Shown: positions 26,692-35,496 of the stretch, in pieces
Layout of the letters: each line of letters starts with the position of its first letter
How positions within the stretch are numbered: the stretch's first letter is position 1
Source: Leisingera sp. NJS204
Lineage (GTDB): Bacteria; Pseudomonadota; Alphaproteobacteria; Rhodobacterales; Rhodobacteraceae
DNA length: 64,000 nucleotides
Reading direction: 5' to 3'
Assembly: GCF_004123675.1 (NCBI RefSeq)
Contig: NZ_CP035417.1
Coordinates: forward strand, 2,533,501 to 2,597,500
Notes under the pieces: model-generated
What the model was told of the DNA's origin: nothing
What the model saw: the letters and a program-made list of their open reading frames with translations, nothing else
The model's database searches: none
Program-made: the position numbers and the translations under genes

Positions 26692-27741
26692 CTAGCAGCA
26701 GCCCTGCGCGGCACCGTCCTGTTCCAGCCCGTTGAAAGGCGAATTGCCACCGCAGCCCGCAAAGATCCCGTAGTGAGTGTCAAACGAGCCGATGAAGTCG
26801 AAATGCGCCGCCAGACGGCCGCCCTGCAGCATCATCCAGGTATTGCCGCAGACAGGAAACACCTTGCCCGCCTCGATCACATGATGATCATCCAGCGCAA
26901 AGACATGCGGCGCGTGTTCGATGGTGCCTTTGTAGATCACCGCCTGGCCGTAATCCTCGCAGGCCGGTTCAAGTGCGGCCAATTTGAACAGCCTGTAGGT
27001 GGCCGAGAGGAACTTCAGCGGCTGAACACGTGTCTCCAGCGCCGGGTTCTCGATCGTCAGCAGCCGCGAGGTCACCATGCGCGGGTCTTTGAATCCGGAA
27101 TCCTTTGCAATGCTCAGGAAGTCGTTCCAATAGAGCGCGCCGGACAGGCATTCACCATAGAGCACCTCATCCTCCGCCATCGCCTGCGGCACCCGGCGGT
27201 CGGCATAGACGTCCGAGAAATACATCTCGCCGCCCTCTTTCAGCAGGTGATGCGCGCCGCGCAGCACCGCGCCCTTGTCGGTGGCCAGGTTGATCACGCA
27301 GTTGGAGACGATGATGTCAAACGAGCCCGGCTCCAGGTCCAGATCCTCCAGCTGTTCAATGTAGCCGTGATGAAATTCGACGTTCGACTTGGCATAGCCA
27401 AAGGCCTCGGCGTGGTAGTCCTGATGGCGGCGGGCGATGTCCAGCTGCGCCGGGGTCATATCGACACCGACAACCTTGCCAGCCTCCCCCACCAGTGCAG
27501 ACAGCGCATAAACATCGCGGCCCGCGCCGCAGCCCAGATCGAGGATCCGCGCACCCGCCAGCGCTTCCGGCGCGATCAGCCCGCAGCCGTAATAGCGGGT
27601 CAGCACCTCGTCATGGATTTTCGACAGAACCGCCTTTACATGGTCCGGCATGTCATCCGGCGTGCAGCAAGCGTTGGTCTGGAGATCATCGCTGCCCTGC
27701 AGCACCTCGCCGTAATAGGTCTGCACGTTTTCATGTTTCAT
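26692..27741 (-). CDS. arsM: Arsenite S-adenosylmethionine methyltransferase
   Basis: The 349-residue product has the SAM motif ILDLGCGAGRDVY and the three conserved arsenic-binding cysteine positions of ArsM: NACCTPDD at the N-terminus, SNCVINLATD in the middle and GECLSGALYW later. A CC pair ends the protein (AAQGCC). It methylates arsenite to less toxic or volatile products. No arsR or arsB gene is nearby, so regulation is not evident. It is separated from the alkylation repair gene upstream by about 150 nt. Confidence 0.88.
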   Translation of the reverse strand: MKHENVQTYYGEVLQGSDDLQTNACCTPDDMPDHVKAVLSKIHDEVLTRYYGCGLIAPEALAGARILDLGCGAGRDVYALSALVGEAGKVVGVDMTPAQLDIARRHQDYHAEAFGYAKSNVEFHHGYIEQLEDLDLEPGSFDIIVSNCVINLATDKGAVLRGAHHLLKEGGEMYFSDVYADRRVPQAMAEDEVLYGECLSGALYWNDFLSIAKDSGFKDPRMVTSRLLTIENPALETRVQPLKFLSATYRLFKLAALEPACEDYGQAVIYKGTIEHAPHVFALDDHHVIEAGKVFPVCGNTWMMLQGGRLAAHFDFIGSFDTHYGIFAGCGGNSPFNGLEQDGAAQGCC

Positions 27742-27860
27742 GGGGACGCCTTTCCTGTGGTTCCGGACCACTGGGATAGCGGCGTGCAAGATAGGCGGCA
27801 ATCCGGGCAGCGGGCGGCCTGACGCAACTGTGATGGAGCGTGGGCGGCGGGATCGGCGCT

Positions 27861-27880
27861 GCCCGGTCTATCAACCGGGC
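27861..27880 (-). terminator. Hairpin after the alkylation repair gene
   Basis: Stem GCCCGGT (27861-27867) and ACCGGGC (27874-27880) with a 6-nt loop, 14 nt after the stop on the minus strand. No T-run follows, so intrinsic termination is weakly supported. Confidence 0.35.
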
Positions 27881-27893
27881 GGAAGGAGAAGAT

Positions 27894-29015
27894 TCAGCTT
27901 TCCGGCAGCAGCTCAAACGCGGCTCCGGCCCGTATTTTGCCGTTCACCATCAGCTCAATCCGGTGCGGCCCGGGCACCAGCTTGAACGTTGTGGCATCGC
28001 CTTTCAGCCTGTGTTTCTTGGCCAGCTCCAGCCTGCCATTGGTGATTTTTGCCTGTTTCAGCTTGAACACCTTGGCCGAGGCCTTGCCGCCAGGGCGCTG
28101 GAAATGCAGGATATAATCCACCAGAACCGGCGCGCCAGCCGCGCCTTCCAGCCGGCAGGTGAAATCCAAGGCCGCGCCGATACGCACCTTATCCGGCACC
28201 TCAATCAGCGCTTCCAATGCCAGTTCCGGGTCGTAGCCCAGCATCGCCATCGCCCGCGGATGGCCCGCCTTGACCAGCCCGCGCAAGGCATGGGAGGTCA
28301 TCCAGTCCAATTCCTTGCGGTCCTGAACCCCTGCACCGTGCCAGCCCTGCAGCCGGTCCATCACCAGGTCCGGGTCCTTTTTGGCAATGTCGTTCAGATG
28401 GTTGGCGACCGACCGCGTGACATAGCGGGTGCCGTCGCCGTGCAGCTGGTCCAGCAGCGGCAGCGGATCCGACAGGGTCAGCCCCACTGCCTCGCCCCAG
28501 GGCAGGCGCGGCCGGGTGCCCTCGCTGACAAGGCGCCGTACATGATAGCTGGAATGGGTGGACCATTCCCCCAAGCGCGCCAGAACCACATCCGGCCAGC
28601 GGTTCAGAAAGGGGCGGATCGCCCACTCCATGGAAAACCGCTGGGTGATCTCCTCCAGCAGATCTAGCGACAGGCCGGGATGCGCCCCGGCGCCTTTGAC
28701 CGCCACATACTCCCCCAGAGGCGCAAAGATGAAATCGCCGAAATCATCGTCGCTCTTGCCGGGATCCAATGGCGGCGGCAGTGCTTTCAACAGGATCGGT
28801 GCAGCCTCGGGCAAAGCCTGTGGCAGATGATCCGCCAGCACTTGCGCAATCAAAACGATCCGCTGTTTCAGCTCCAGCTCCGGCAGTTTTGCCATCACCT
28901 GGGCTTCAAACGCCTCAGCATCAAATCCAGCCTCAGCCGCTGAAAAAAGGCCCGCCAGATAGCGGACCTTGTCGCGGTTGAACAGCTGGTCCTTCAGGGA
29001 AAAGCCGCTGGCCAT
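27894..29015 (-). CDS. DNA alkylation repair protein, AlkC/AlkD HEAT-repeat type
   Basis: The 373-residue product is a mostly helical HEAT-like protein with the AlkC-like features MEWAIRPFLNRWPDVVLARL and STHSSYHVRRLVSEGTRPRLPWG (about residues 130-165), which line the DNA-binding groove, and a C-terminal beta-rich extension (about 280-373) found in the longer AlkC-type members. It would remove N3/N7-alkylated bases. ATG 29015 has AAGGAA upstream. An SDR gene ends 11 nt upstream, so the two may be co-transcribed. Confidence 0.85.
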   Translation of the reverse strand: MASGFSLKDQLFNRDKVRYLAGLFSAAEAGFDAEAFEAQVMAKLPELELKQRIVLIAQVLADHLPQALPEAAPILLKALPPPLDPGKSDDDFGDFIFAPLGEYVAVKGAGAHPGLSLDLLEEITQRFSMEWAIRPFLNRWPDVVLARLGEWSTHSSYHVRRLVSEGTRPRLPWGEAVGLTLSDPLPLLDQLHGDGTRYVTRSVANHLNDIAKKDPDLVMDRLQGWHGAGVQDRKELDWMTSHALRGLVKAGHPRAMAMLGYDPELALEALIEVPDKVRIGAALDFTCRLEGAAGAPVLVDYILHFQRPGGKASAKVFKLKQAKITNGRLELAKKHRLKGDATTFKLVPGPHRIELMVNGKIRAGAAFELLPES

Positions 29016-29026
29016 TTCTGGGTTCC

Positions 29027-29806
29027 TTACATCGTGGTGTTGGTGGCGCCGCCATCCAGAAGGATGTTCTGACCAACCATGAAACCGGCGTGCTGCGAAC
29101 ACATGAAGGCGCAGGTGGCGCCGAACTCGGCCCGGGTGCCATAGCGGCCTGCCGGTATGGTGGCACAGCGCTGTGTCTTGGCTTCTTCAGCCGTGATCCC
29201 CTGCGCCTTGGCCGCACCGCCATCCAGCGAAACGGCACGGTCAGTGGCATGAATGCCGGGCTGCAGGTTGTTGATGATGACGCCCTGGCCGGCCACCTGC
29301 CGCGCGGTGCCCGCGACATAGCCGGTCAGGCCCGCGCGCGCCGCGTTCGACAGCCCCAGCACCGGGATCGGCGATTTGACTGAAACCGAGGTGATGTTGA
29401 CCACCCGGCCCCAGCCGCGGTCGATCATGCCGGGCACCAGCGCCTTGATCAGCGCAATCGGGGTCAGCATGTTGGCATCCAGCGCGCTGATGAAATCCTC
29501 GCGGTCCCAGTCGGTCCACATGCCCGGCGGCGGGCCGCCCGCGTTGGTCACCAGAATGTCCACGCCGCCAGCCGCATCCAGCACCTGTTTCCGACCGTCT
29601 TCGGTGGTCACATCCGCCGCGACGGTGACCACATCCACGCCGTACTGATCGCGGACCGCCTGCGCTGACACCTCCAGCGCCTCCGCACCGCGGGCGTTCA
29701 TCACCAGGTTCACACCAGCCTCTGCCAGCGCCTCGGCGCAGCCCAGACCCAGCCCTTTGCTGCTGGCACAGACCAGCGCGCGCTTGCCCGAAATACCCAG
29801 ATCCAT
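29027..29806 (-). CDS. SDR family protein with atypical active site
   Basis: The 259-residue product has the Rossmann SDR fold: VCASSKGLGLGCAEAL (cofactor motif, about 12-27), LVTNAGGPPPG and NITSVSVKSP (with Ser in place). At the catalytic YxxxK position it reads LSNAARAGL, so Tyr and Lys are replaced by Leu and Arg. Similar NAARAG forms occur in annotated 3-oxoacyl-ACP-reductase-like proteins, and the reaction is uncertain. It probably heads an operon with the alkylation repair gene. ATG 29806 with GAGGGAG. Confidence 0.8.
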   Translation of the reverse strand: MDLGISGKRALVCASSKGLGLGCAEALAEAGVNLVMNARGAEALEVSAQAVRDQYGVDVVTVAADVTTEDGRKQVLDAAGGVDILVTNAGGPPPGMWTDWDREDFISALDANMLTPIALIKALVPGMIDRGWGRVVNITSVSVKSPIPVLGLSNAARAGLTGYVAGTARQVAGQGVIINNLQPGIHATDRAVSLDGGAAKAQGITAEEAKTQRCATIPAGRYGTRAEFGATCAFMCSQHAGFMVGQNILLDGGATNTTM

Positions 29807-30022
29807 CGTCGTTCTCCCTCGGGAATCTTGTCCGTTTCGCGGAGCTTGCACCGCCTGCACCCGGATGGCCAGCCCCGCGGCCGGCCGGACCGCAATCAGC
29901 CGGCAGCGTGAAACTGCCGGAAAATTTGCCCCTTCCCACCCCCTTTCCGCCACATTCTCACAGCAAATCTAATTGACGGCCCGGCCTGAGGGCCCGCATA
30001 TGGAATCGAATACCGGCCGCAC

Positions 30023-31036
30023 ATGGGACAGATTTTGACCGCCAGCCTCTCCTCCGTCCAGGCCTACCCGGCCGAGCGTTTCCGCGTCGAATACGGCGCC
30101 AACATGGGCGATCCCCTGGGCGTGCTCGAAGACCTGGTGCTGGACGACATCTACCTGCTGAACAACCCGGTGCCGCCGCAGCGGCTGAGCATCGCCACCC
30201 ATCACGATGGCAGTTTCCGCATCGCCGGCGACACCGCCCTGGGCACCCCGGGTGCGGCGCTGCATCTGGACTGCCTGCTGACGCTGATGCCCGATAGCGG
30301 CCCCAATACCGAGATCCTGGTAATGGTCGAAGTGGACGGTGACGGGCTGATTGCCGGTATCTTTCTGGTGCCGCTGGCCCCTTTGCAGGCGCATATGCCC
30401 TATACGCTGGTCAAGGCCGGGCGCAAATCGGCCCGGCGCAAGCTGGCGCAATCCGCCTGCGTCTCCTTTACCCGCGGCACCCGCATCACGCTGGCCACCG
30501 GCGCGCAGCGCCTGATCGAAGACATGCGCGCAGGCGACCGTGTCCTGACCCGGGACGACGGTATTCAGGAGGTGCGCTGGGTTGGCCAGTCCACCCTGCG
30601 CGCGGTTGGGGATCTGGCCCCGATCCTGATCCGCCAAGGCGCCTTGAACAACGCAAACGACCTGATAGTCAGCCCCGCCCACCGGCTGATGGTCTATCAG
30701 CGCAGCGACGAAATCGGCGCGGGCGCGCCGGAGGTCCTGGTCCGCGCCCGCGACCTGGTGAATGGCGGCACCGTGGTGGTGCTGGACGGCGGCTTTGCCG
30801 ATTATTTCCAGATTCTGTTCGACCGTCACCACATCATCTATGCCGAGGGGATTGCGGCTGAGAGCACCTTCCTTGACCCGGTGACAAGCCCGGCTTTACC
30901 AGACGATTTCTGGACCTTGCGCCCCGGCACCCTGCCAGCGCAGCACAAGCGCGGCGCCCATGGCCTGGACGTGAGCCGGTCACTGCTGGACCGCCCCGAT
31001 GCAGTGGGTCTGCTGAAGCGGGCCTCGCTGCGCTAG
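30023..31036 (+). CDS. Hint (Hedgehog/intein) domain protein
   Basis: The 337-residue product has a beta-rich N-terminal domain (about 1-140) and a Hint_2 domain from CVSFTRGTRITLATG (about 152) through DMRAGDRVLTRDDGIQEVRWVG, SPAHRLMV and DRHHIIYAEGIAAEST. The nucleophilic Cys and the catalytic His block are intact, unlike in the protein at 9377. Rhodobacterales encode many such proteins, often with secretion-like partners; whether they autoprocess is not known here. There is no signal peptide. Confidence 0.8.
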   Translation: MGQILTASLSSVQAYPAERFRVEYGANMGDPLGVLEDLVLDDIYLLNNPVPPQRLSIATHHDGSFRIAGDTALGTPGAALHLDCLLTLMPDSGPNTEILVMVEVDGDGLIAGIFLVPLAPLQAHMPYTLVKAGRKSARRKLAQSACVSFTRGTRITLATGAQRLIEDMRAGDRVLTRDDGIQEVRWVGQSTLRAVGDLAPILIRQGALNNANDLIVSPAHRLMVYQRSDEIGAGAPEVLVRARDLVNGGTVVVLDGGFADYFQILFDRHHIIYAEGIAAESTFLDPVTSPALPDDFWTLRPGTLPAQHKRGAHGLDVSRSLLDRPDAVGLLKRASLR

Positions 31037-31183
31037 TTTTCTGCTTCCGCGTGTTCTCCGGGCAACATAATCCCGGATTGGGCTGCGCGTACAAACGAAC
31101 CACAACCCAGATGCGAATTTATCGTTCATTAAGGACTGCAAAGATAGAATGCGCTGGACGCATAGCGGGCTGTGAGCACACCG

Positions 31184-32986
31184 ATGAAGACGATTTCCCC
31201 TATTCAGAAATGGCGCTTATTCTTCAGGAACAGTCACATCTCGCTGATCCATGCACTGGTCATTGGCCTGTCGCTGATGATGACCATCGGCGCCTGGCTC
31301 TACGCCGAAACGCAGACGCAAAACCGTGTCGAAAATGCCTTTAATGCAGCCCGCGATCAGGCCGTCGGCTTGATTGCAGCCCGCATGGAGAAATACGAAG
31401 AAGCCCTATGGGCCGGTGTATCAGCCATCCAATCCAATGATGGCGACATGAGCTATGAGCAGTGGAAAATCTTCGCGCATTCCCTGCGGGTTGACGAAAG
31501 GTACCCGGGGATCAACGGGATCGGCGTCATTCACCATGTAGACCCGTCCCAATTTGACAGCTACCTGCGGACCCGGCGGACGGAACGGCCGGATTTTTCA
31601 GTCTATCCCGCGCATGGCAACAGCATTCACTTGCCGATCTCGTTCATTGAGCCGGAGGATCTGAATGCAGCGGCCGTGGGACTGGACGTTGCCCACGAAC
31701 TCAACCGGCGGAATGCCGCATTGGACAGCCGCTCAAGTGGCGAAGCCAGGATTACCGGCCCCATTGTACTTGTTCAGGACGAAAGCAGCACGCCTGGTTT
31801 CCTGTTTTACGCCCCCTTTTATTCCGGAGGAGACGCTGACAGCCAATCAGAGCGCGAGCAGCGCTTTGACGGCATGGTCTACGCGCCGTTCGTGGTCCGG
31901 AAGCTGATGGCCGGCCTGCTGTCCAAGGAGCTGAGGAATGTGCGGTTCAGTATCAGCGACCAAGGAGAGCGGATCTATAATGAACATGACCCGGCAGATC
32001 CCCAGTTTGATCCCGCTCCCAAGTTTGCAGAGAAGGTGCTGCTGGAAATATACGGCAGAAAATGGACCATTGATATCCGCACCAATCTTGGGTTCCGCCA
32101 GGCAAACTCCTATTCTCAGCCGACTTTAATACTGATTGCCGGCCTGGTGATCGAAGCCTTGGTCATTTCGCTGTTGTTTTTCATGAGCCGGTCAAACCAG
32201 CGCGCCCAGGCTTATGCGGAAAGGGTTACGGCCGATCTGCAGCAGGAGACCGCGAAGCTGGCCAAGGCCAACGCGGAACTGGAACAGTTTGTCTACATCA
32301 CCTCCCATGACTTAAAGACGCCCGTTCGCGGCATAAGCACGCTTACCGAGATGATCCTGGAAGATCTGGAAGACTATTTTCAATCCGCAAATGCAGACCC
32401 CGAGGTTGCTGCCAACCTGGCGCGGATCACTGAACGGGTGGGCCGGATGAACGATCTGACCCAAGGTGTGATGGAATTTTCGCGTATTGGAAAACATGAG
32501 GAATCTGAACAGATACTCAACCTTGGCGAGGTGATTGAAACACTGAAATCGGATTTCAGCCTTTCCGATGGCCAGCTTGAGCGGCTGGGAGACGTGGAAA
32601 CCATTGCCACGGATACCTTCAACTTCCGCCGTGTCCTGGAAAACCTTGTTGGCAATGCGGTCAAGTATCATCCCGCGCCGGACACCGCGAAGATATCCGT
32701 CAGCATTGTGGACGCAGGCGACCGGTATGACATATCTGTAAGGGACGATGGCGACGGTATTGCGCCGGAATTCCATACTAAAATTTTCGAAGTCTTTCAA
32801 ACTCTGCGGCGCCCGAACCAACCCGAAAGCACTGGCATTGGCTTGGCTATTGTGAAAAAAACGGTCGAACAGCATGGGTTTGGGGTTGAGTTGAAATCCG
32901 AGGTTGGACACGGCGCTGATTTCAGGTTTTGCTGGCCGAACAAAGGGGCTGCACACTCCTCTGCAAACCAAGAGAAAGCCGCCTGA
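31184..32986 (+). CDS. CHASE-domain sensor histidine kinase
   Basis: The 600-residue product has a first membrane helix (about 22-41), a periplasmic CHASE domain (about 75-300; NGIGVIHHVDPSQFDSYL is characteristic), a second helix (about 312-332), a short coiled coil, a HisKA-type H-box (SHDLKTPVRG, about 370) and the HATPase with N-box (LVGNAVKYHP) and G-boxes (DDGDGI, TGIGLAI). The ligand is unknown. GTG 31172 is an alternative start. A single-domain response regulator gene follows after 15 nt and is the likely target. Confidence 0.9.
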   Translation: MKTISPIQKWRLFFRNSHISLIHALVIGLSLMMTIGAWLYAETQTQNRVENAFNAARDQAVGLIAARMEKYEEALWAGVSAIQSNDGDMSYEQWKIFAHSLRVDERYPGINGIGVIHHVDPSQFDSYLRTRRTERPDFSVYPAHGNSIHLPISFIEPEDLNAAAVGLDVAHELNRRNAALDSRSSGEARITGPIVLVQDESSTPGFLFYAPFYSGGDADSQSEREQRFDGMVYAPFVVRKLMAGLLSKELRNVRFSISDQGERIYNEHDPADPQFDPAPKFAEKVLLEIYGRKWTIDIRTNLGFRQANSYSQPTLILIAGLVIEALVISLLFFMSRSNQRAQAYAERVTADLQQETAKLAKANAELEQFVYITSHDLKTPVRGISTLTEMILEDLEDYFQSANADPEVAANLARITERVGRMNDLTQGVMEFSRIGKHEESEQILNLGEVIETLKSDFSLSDGQLERLGDVETIATDTFNFRRVLENLVGNAVKYHPAPDTAKISVSIVDAGDRYDISVRDDGDGIAPEFHTKIFEVFQTLRRPNQPESTGIGLAIVKKTVEQHGFGVELKSEVGHGADFRFCWPNKGAAHSSANQEKAA

Positions 32987-33001
32987 CGTGGAGAGCACGA
33001 A

Positions 33002-33424
33002 ATGAATATCCTTTTGGTCGAGGACAATGACCTGGATGCGCTTATTCTGGAGCGCACTCTGAAGAAACTCTCCCCTGCTGCACAAATTGTCCGGGCATGC
33101 GATGGGCTGGAAGCGCTGGAAATCCTGACCACCGACAAGCTGCAGGACGTTCCGCACCCCTTTTTCATTCTGCTGGACATCAACATGCCGCGCATGAACG
33201 GGCATGAATTCCTGGACGCCCTGAGGGCAAAGGAAGATATTTCCAGCAACATCGTTTTCATGTTCACGACGTCCGAAAATCCGAAAGACATATCCCGGGC
33301 CTACGCCCGGAATGTGAGCGGCTACATTGTGAAGCCGATCTCTTCAGCCGGCACGCGGAAGGTATTGGGCGCGTTGCAGGATTTGTGGGATATCTGCACA
33401 CCTCCTATCTACTGCAGCGCATAA
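33002..33424 (+). CDS. Single-domain response regulator (Rcp1-like)
   Basis: The 140-residue product is a receiver domain only: acidic pocket LVEDND, phospho-acceptor Asp59 in LLDINMPRMNG, Thr in FMFTTS and Lys in YIVKPIS. It has no output domain, as in Rcp1/CheY-like regulators that work by protein contact. It lies 15 nt after the CHASE kinase gene, its probable partner. Start ATG 33002 with GGAGAG upstream. Confidence 0.88.
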   Translation: MNILLVEDNDLDALILERTLKKLSPAAQIVRACDGLEALEILTTDKLQDVPHPFFILLDINMPRMNGHEFLDALRAKEDISSNIVFMFTTSENPKDISRAYARNVSGYIVKPISSAGTRKVLGALQDLWDICTPPIYCSA

Positions 33425-33691
33425 TCCGCACACACCGGCCGCAGGGCAAAACGGCTGAACATCTGAAGCGGGCGCCCGGTCTCTGGGCCTATCCTTCCCG
33501 TCACTGCCTGCAGCGGCTGTTGATACGGCCACAGCGAGCTGCGGGCGCGCGGCATATCCTTTATGATCCTGGATGCGGACACACAGGTGTGCGGCCCTTG
33601 AGATGCGCGGGATTGCGTTGGTGCAGCAGACCAGGCCGGCAGGCCCCGGTCCGGGAAACCTGCAGCAGGTATTTTGCGCAATTGCCCCCGC
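33425..33691. other. Intergenic region between convergent signalling genes
   Basis: This 267-base stretch separates the response regulator and the hybrid kinase. There is no strong terminator hairpin. A 48-codon minus-strand frame starting near 33555 has a weak AAGGAT but no recognisable product, so I do not call it. Confidence 0.3.
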
Positions 33692-35299
33692 CTACCGCAG
33701 GATACGCGCCAAAAGCTCAGCCTTGCGGAAGGGTTTGGACAGAAAATCGTTCATCCCCACGGCCATGCAAGCCTCCACGTCGCTAGGCTGCGCATTGGCT
33801 GTCAGCGCAATGATCGGGCATTCCGGCAGCGCTGCGTCCTGCTCATACTGCCGGATTTTCCGAGTGGCCTCGAGCCCGCCCAGAACCGGCATCGACAGAT
33901 CCATCAGGATCAGGTCGCAGCCGGCAGAGATATATGCCTCAAAGGCGAGCTGCCCGTTGGCCGCAAACTGCAGGTCTGCGCCAGTAGGTTTCAACATCTT
34001 CCTGACCACCAGCTGGTTGGTCCTGTTGTCTTCAGCGACAAGGATCTTCATCCCCTTCAACGCCTCTGCCGGCAGCTCTGACGGGGTGTTTGCCGCCTGA
34101 ATATTCAACGCCAGTCTTTGATCCTGAACGCAGGAAACGCCGTCTTCCGGGCTGGCGGCGCCATCCTCTGCATCCGCCTGCCTTAAATCCAGATGGACCG
34201 TAAAGACCGCCCCCTGCCCCGGCACCGATGCCACGTCGATCCTGCCGCCCATCCGCTCAACCAGCGCCCGGGTGATCGCCAGTCCCAGGCCGGTGCCCTC
34301 TACCACCCTTGTGGTCTGGCGGTTGACCTGTTCGAATGCAGAAAAAATCTGTTCAATCTGCGATTGGTCGATCCCCGGGCCGGTGTCGCTTACAGAGATG
34401 CGCAGCGGCAGTTTCGCAGCGCCGGGGTCATAGGAAACACTGGCAGTGACATGGCCGGTGCCGGTGAATTTGATCGCATTACCCAGCAGGTTCATCAGGA
34501 TTTGCCGGATCTTGCTGGCGTCCCCGATAAAAGCCCGCGGGGCGTCAGCGGGATAATCGGTGCGAAGATCGAGCCCCTTGTAGGCCGCCTTTGCCCACAG
34601 CAGGGTCCCCACATCCTGGACAAGGTCCAACAGGGAAAAGGGAGCATCCCGCAATGAGATTTTGTCCGCCTGAATTTTGGAAAAATCCAGGACGTCGTTG
34701 ATCACGCTCAGCAAGGCGGTGGCCGAATTGAAAATCGTGTCCGCAAACAAAGCCTGCTGGTCGTCAAGTTCTGTTTCTTTCAGCAATTCACACATCCCGA
34801 GTATGCCGTTCATCGGGGTTCTGATTTCGTGGCTCATGTTGGCCAGAAACCGCTCTTTTGCCTGGCTTGCCTCCTCCGCCTTGTCCAGGGCCAGCCGGGT
34901 GAGTTCCAACGCCTCGTCCCGCTCACGCTCAGACGTGATATCAGTGGAGGAGCCAACGAGGTAAACCAGCCTGCCGTTATCATCGAAGACGGGCCGCAGC
35001 GTCGTGCTGAGGTATTTTGTTTTCTGAACAGCCGGAAGGACGATGTCGTAAGTGGATTCCCTGCCTGCAGCAATGACGTCAAGGTGGTGGTTCAAGGCGC
35101 GGCGGCCAGTCGCCCCGCCATAAAGCTCAAGCGCGGTTTTGCCGGCGAAATCGTCAAATCCGAGCTTGGTGAATTCCCGCGCCTTTGTATTCATTGCCAC
35201 ATAGCGCGGCAGGCCGTCGCCCCCCACTTTCAGGACGATCACTGCAATTTCGACTGAGTCCAGAACTTCAAAATGATCGGAAAATTCATCTTGTTGCAC
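33692..35299 (-). CDS. Hybrid histidine kinase with PAS and receiver domains
   Basis: The 535-residue product is cytosolic: N-terminal PAS-like domain (about 5-125), H-box in NMSHEIRTPMNGILGM (about 155-170), HATPase (DTGPGI, GTGLGLAITRALVERMGG, to about 375) and a C-terminal receiver (MKILVAEDNRTNQLV; phospho-acceptor in LILMDLSMPVLGG). No membrane segment is present, so it would sense an internal signal. A phosphorelay needs an HPt protein, which is not seen here. It is convergent with the CHASE kinase pair and divergent from prfC. Confidence 0.9.
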   Translation of the reverse strand: MQQDEFSDHFEVLDSVEIAVIVLKVGGDGLPRYVAMNTKAREFTKLGFDDFAGKTALELYGGATGRRALNHHLDVIAAGRESTYDIVLPAVQKTKYLSTTLRPVFDDNGRLVYLVGSSTDITSERERDEALELTRLALDKAEEASQAKERFLANMSHEIRTPMNGILGMCELLKETELDDQQALFADTIFNSATALLSVINDVLDFSKIQADKISLRDAPFSLLDLVQDVGTLLWAKAAYKGLDLRTDYPADAPRAFIGDASKIRQILMNLLGNAIKFTGTGHVTASVSYDPGAAKLPLRISVSDTGPGIDQSQIEQIFSAFEQVNRQTTRVVEGTGLGLAITRALVERMGGRIDVASVPGQGAVFTVHLDLRQADAEDGAASPEDGVSCVQDQRLALNIQAANTPSELPAEALKGMKILVAEDNRTNQLVVRKMLKPTGADLQFAANGQLAFEAYISAGCDLILMDLSMPVLGGLEATRKIRQYEQDAALPECPIIALTANAQPSDVEACMAVGMNDFLSKPFRKAELLARILR

Positions 35300-35496
35300 G
35301 AGTTATTCCTGCAGTGGCATTGTTTTCAAATCCGGTTGCCCGCATTCATTCAAATAGACTTACAAGATATTCGTTAGCGAAACATAGGCAAACCGGAATT
35401 TGGATCTGTTTGTTGCCGCTTGATGGCCGGCAGCTTGCCCGGCGGCGGCCCCTGTTTTCCTTGCCACGCTTGCGGATTCTGGATACAGCCACCCCC

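Noticed and set aside
33412-33555. 48-codon minus-strand frame beside the response regulator
   Set aside because: It has a weak AAGGAT but no recognisable product, membrane helix or coupling to a neighbour, unlike the 48-residue ORF in nuo.
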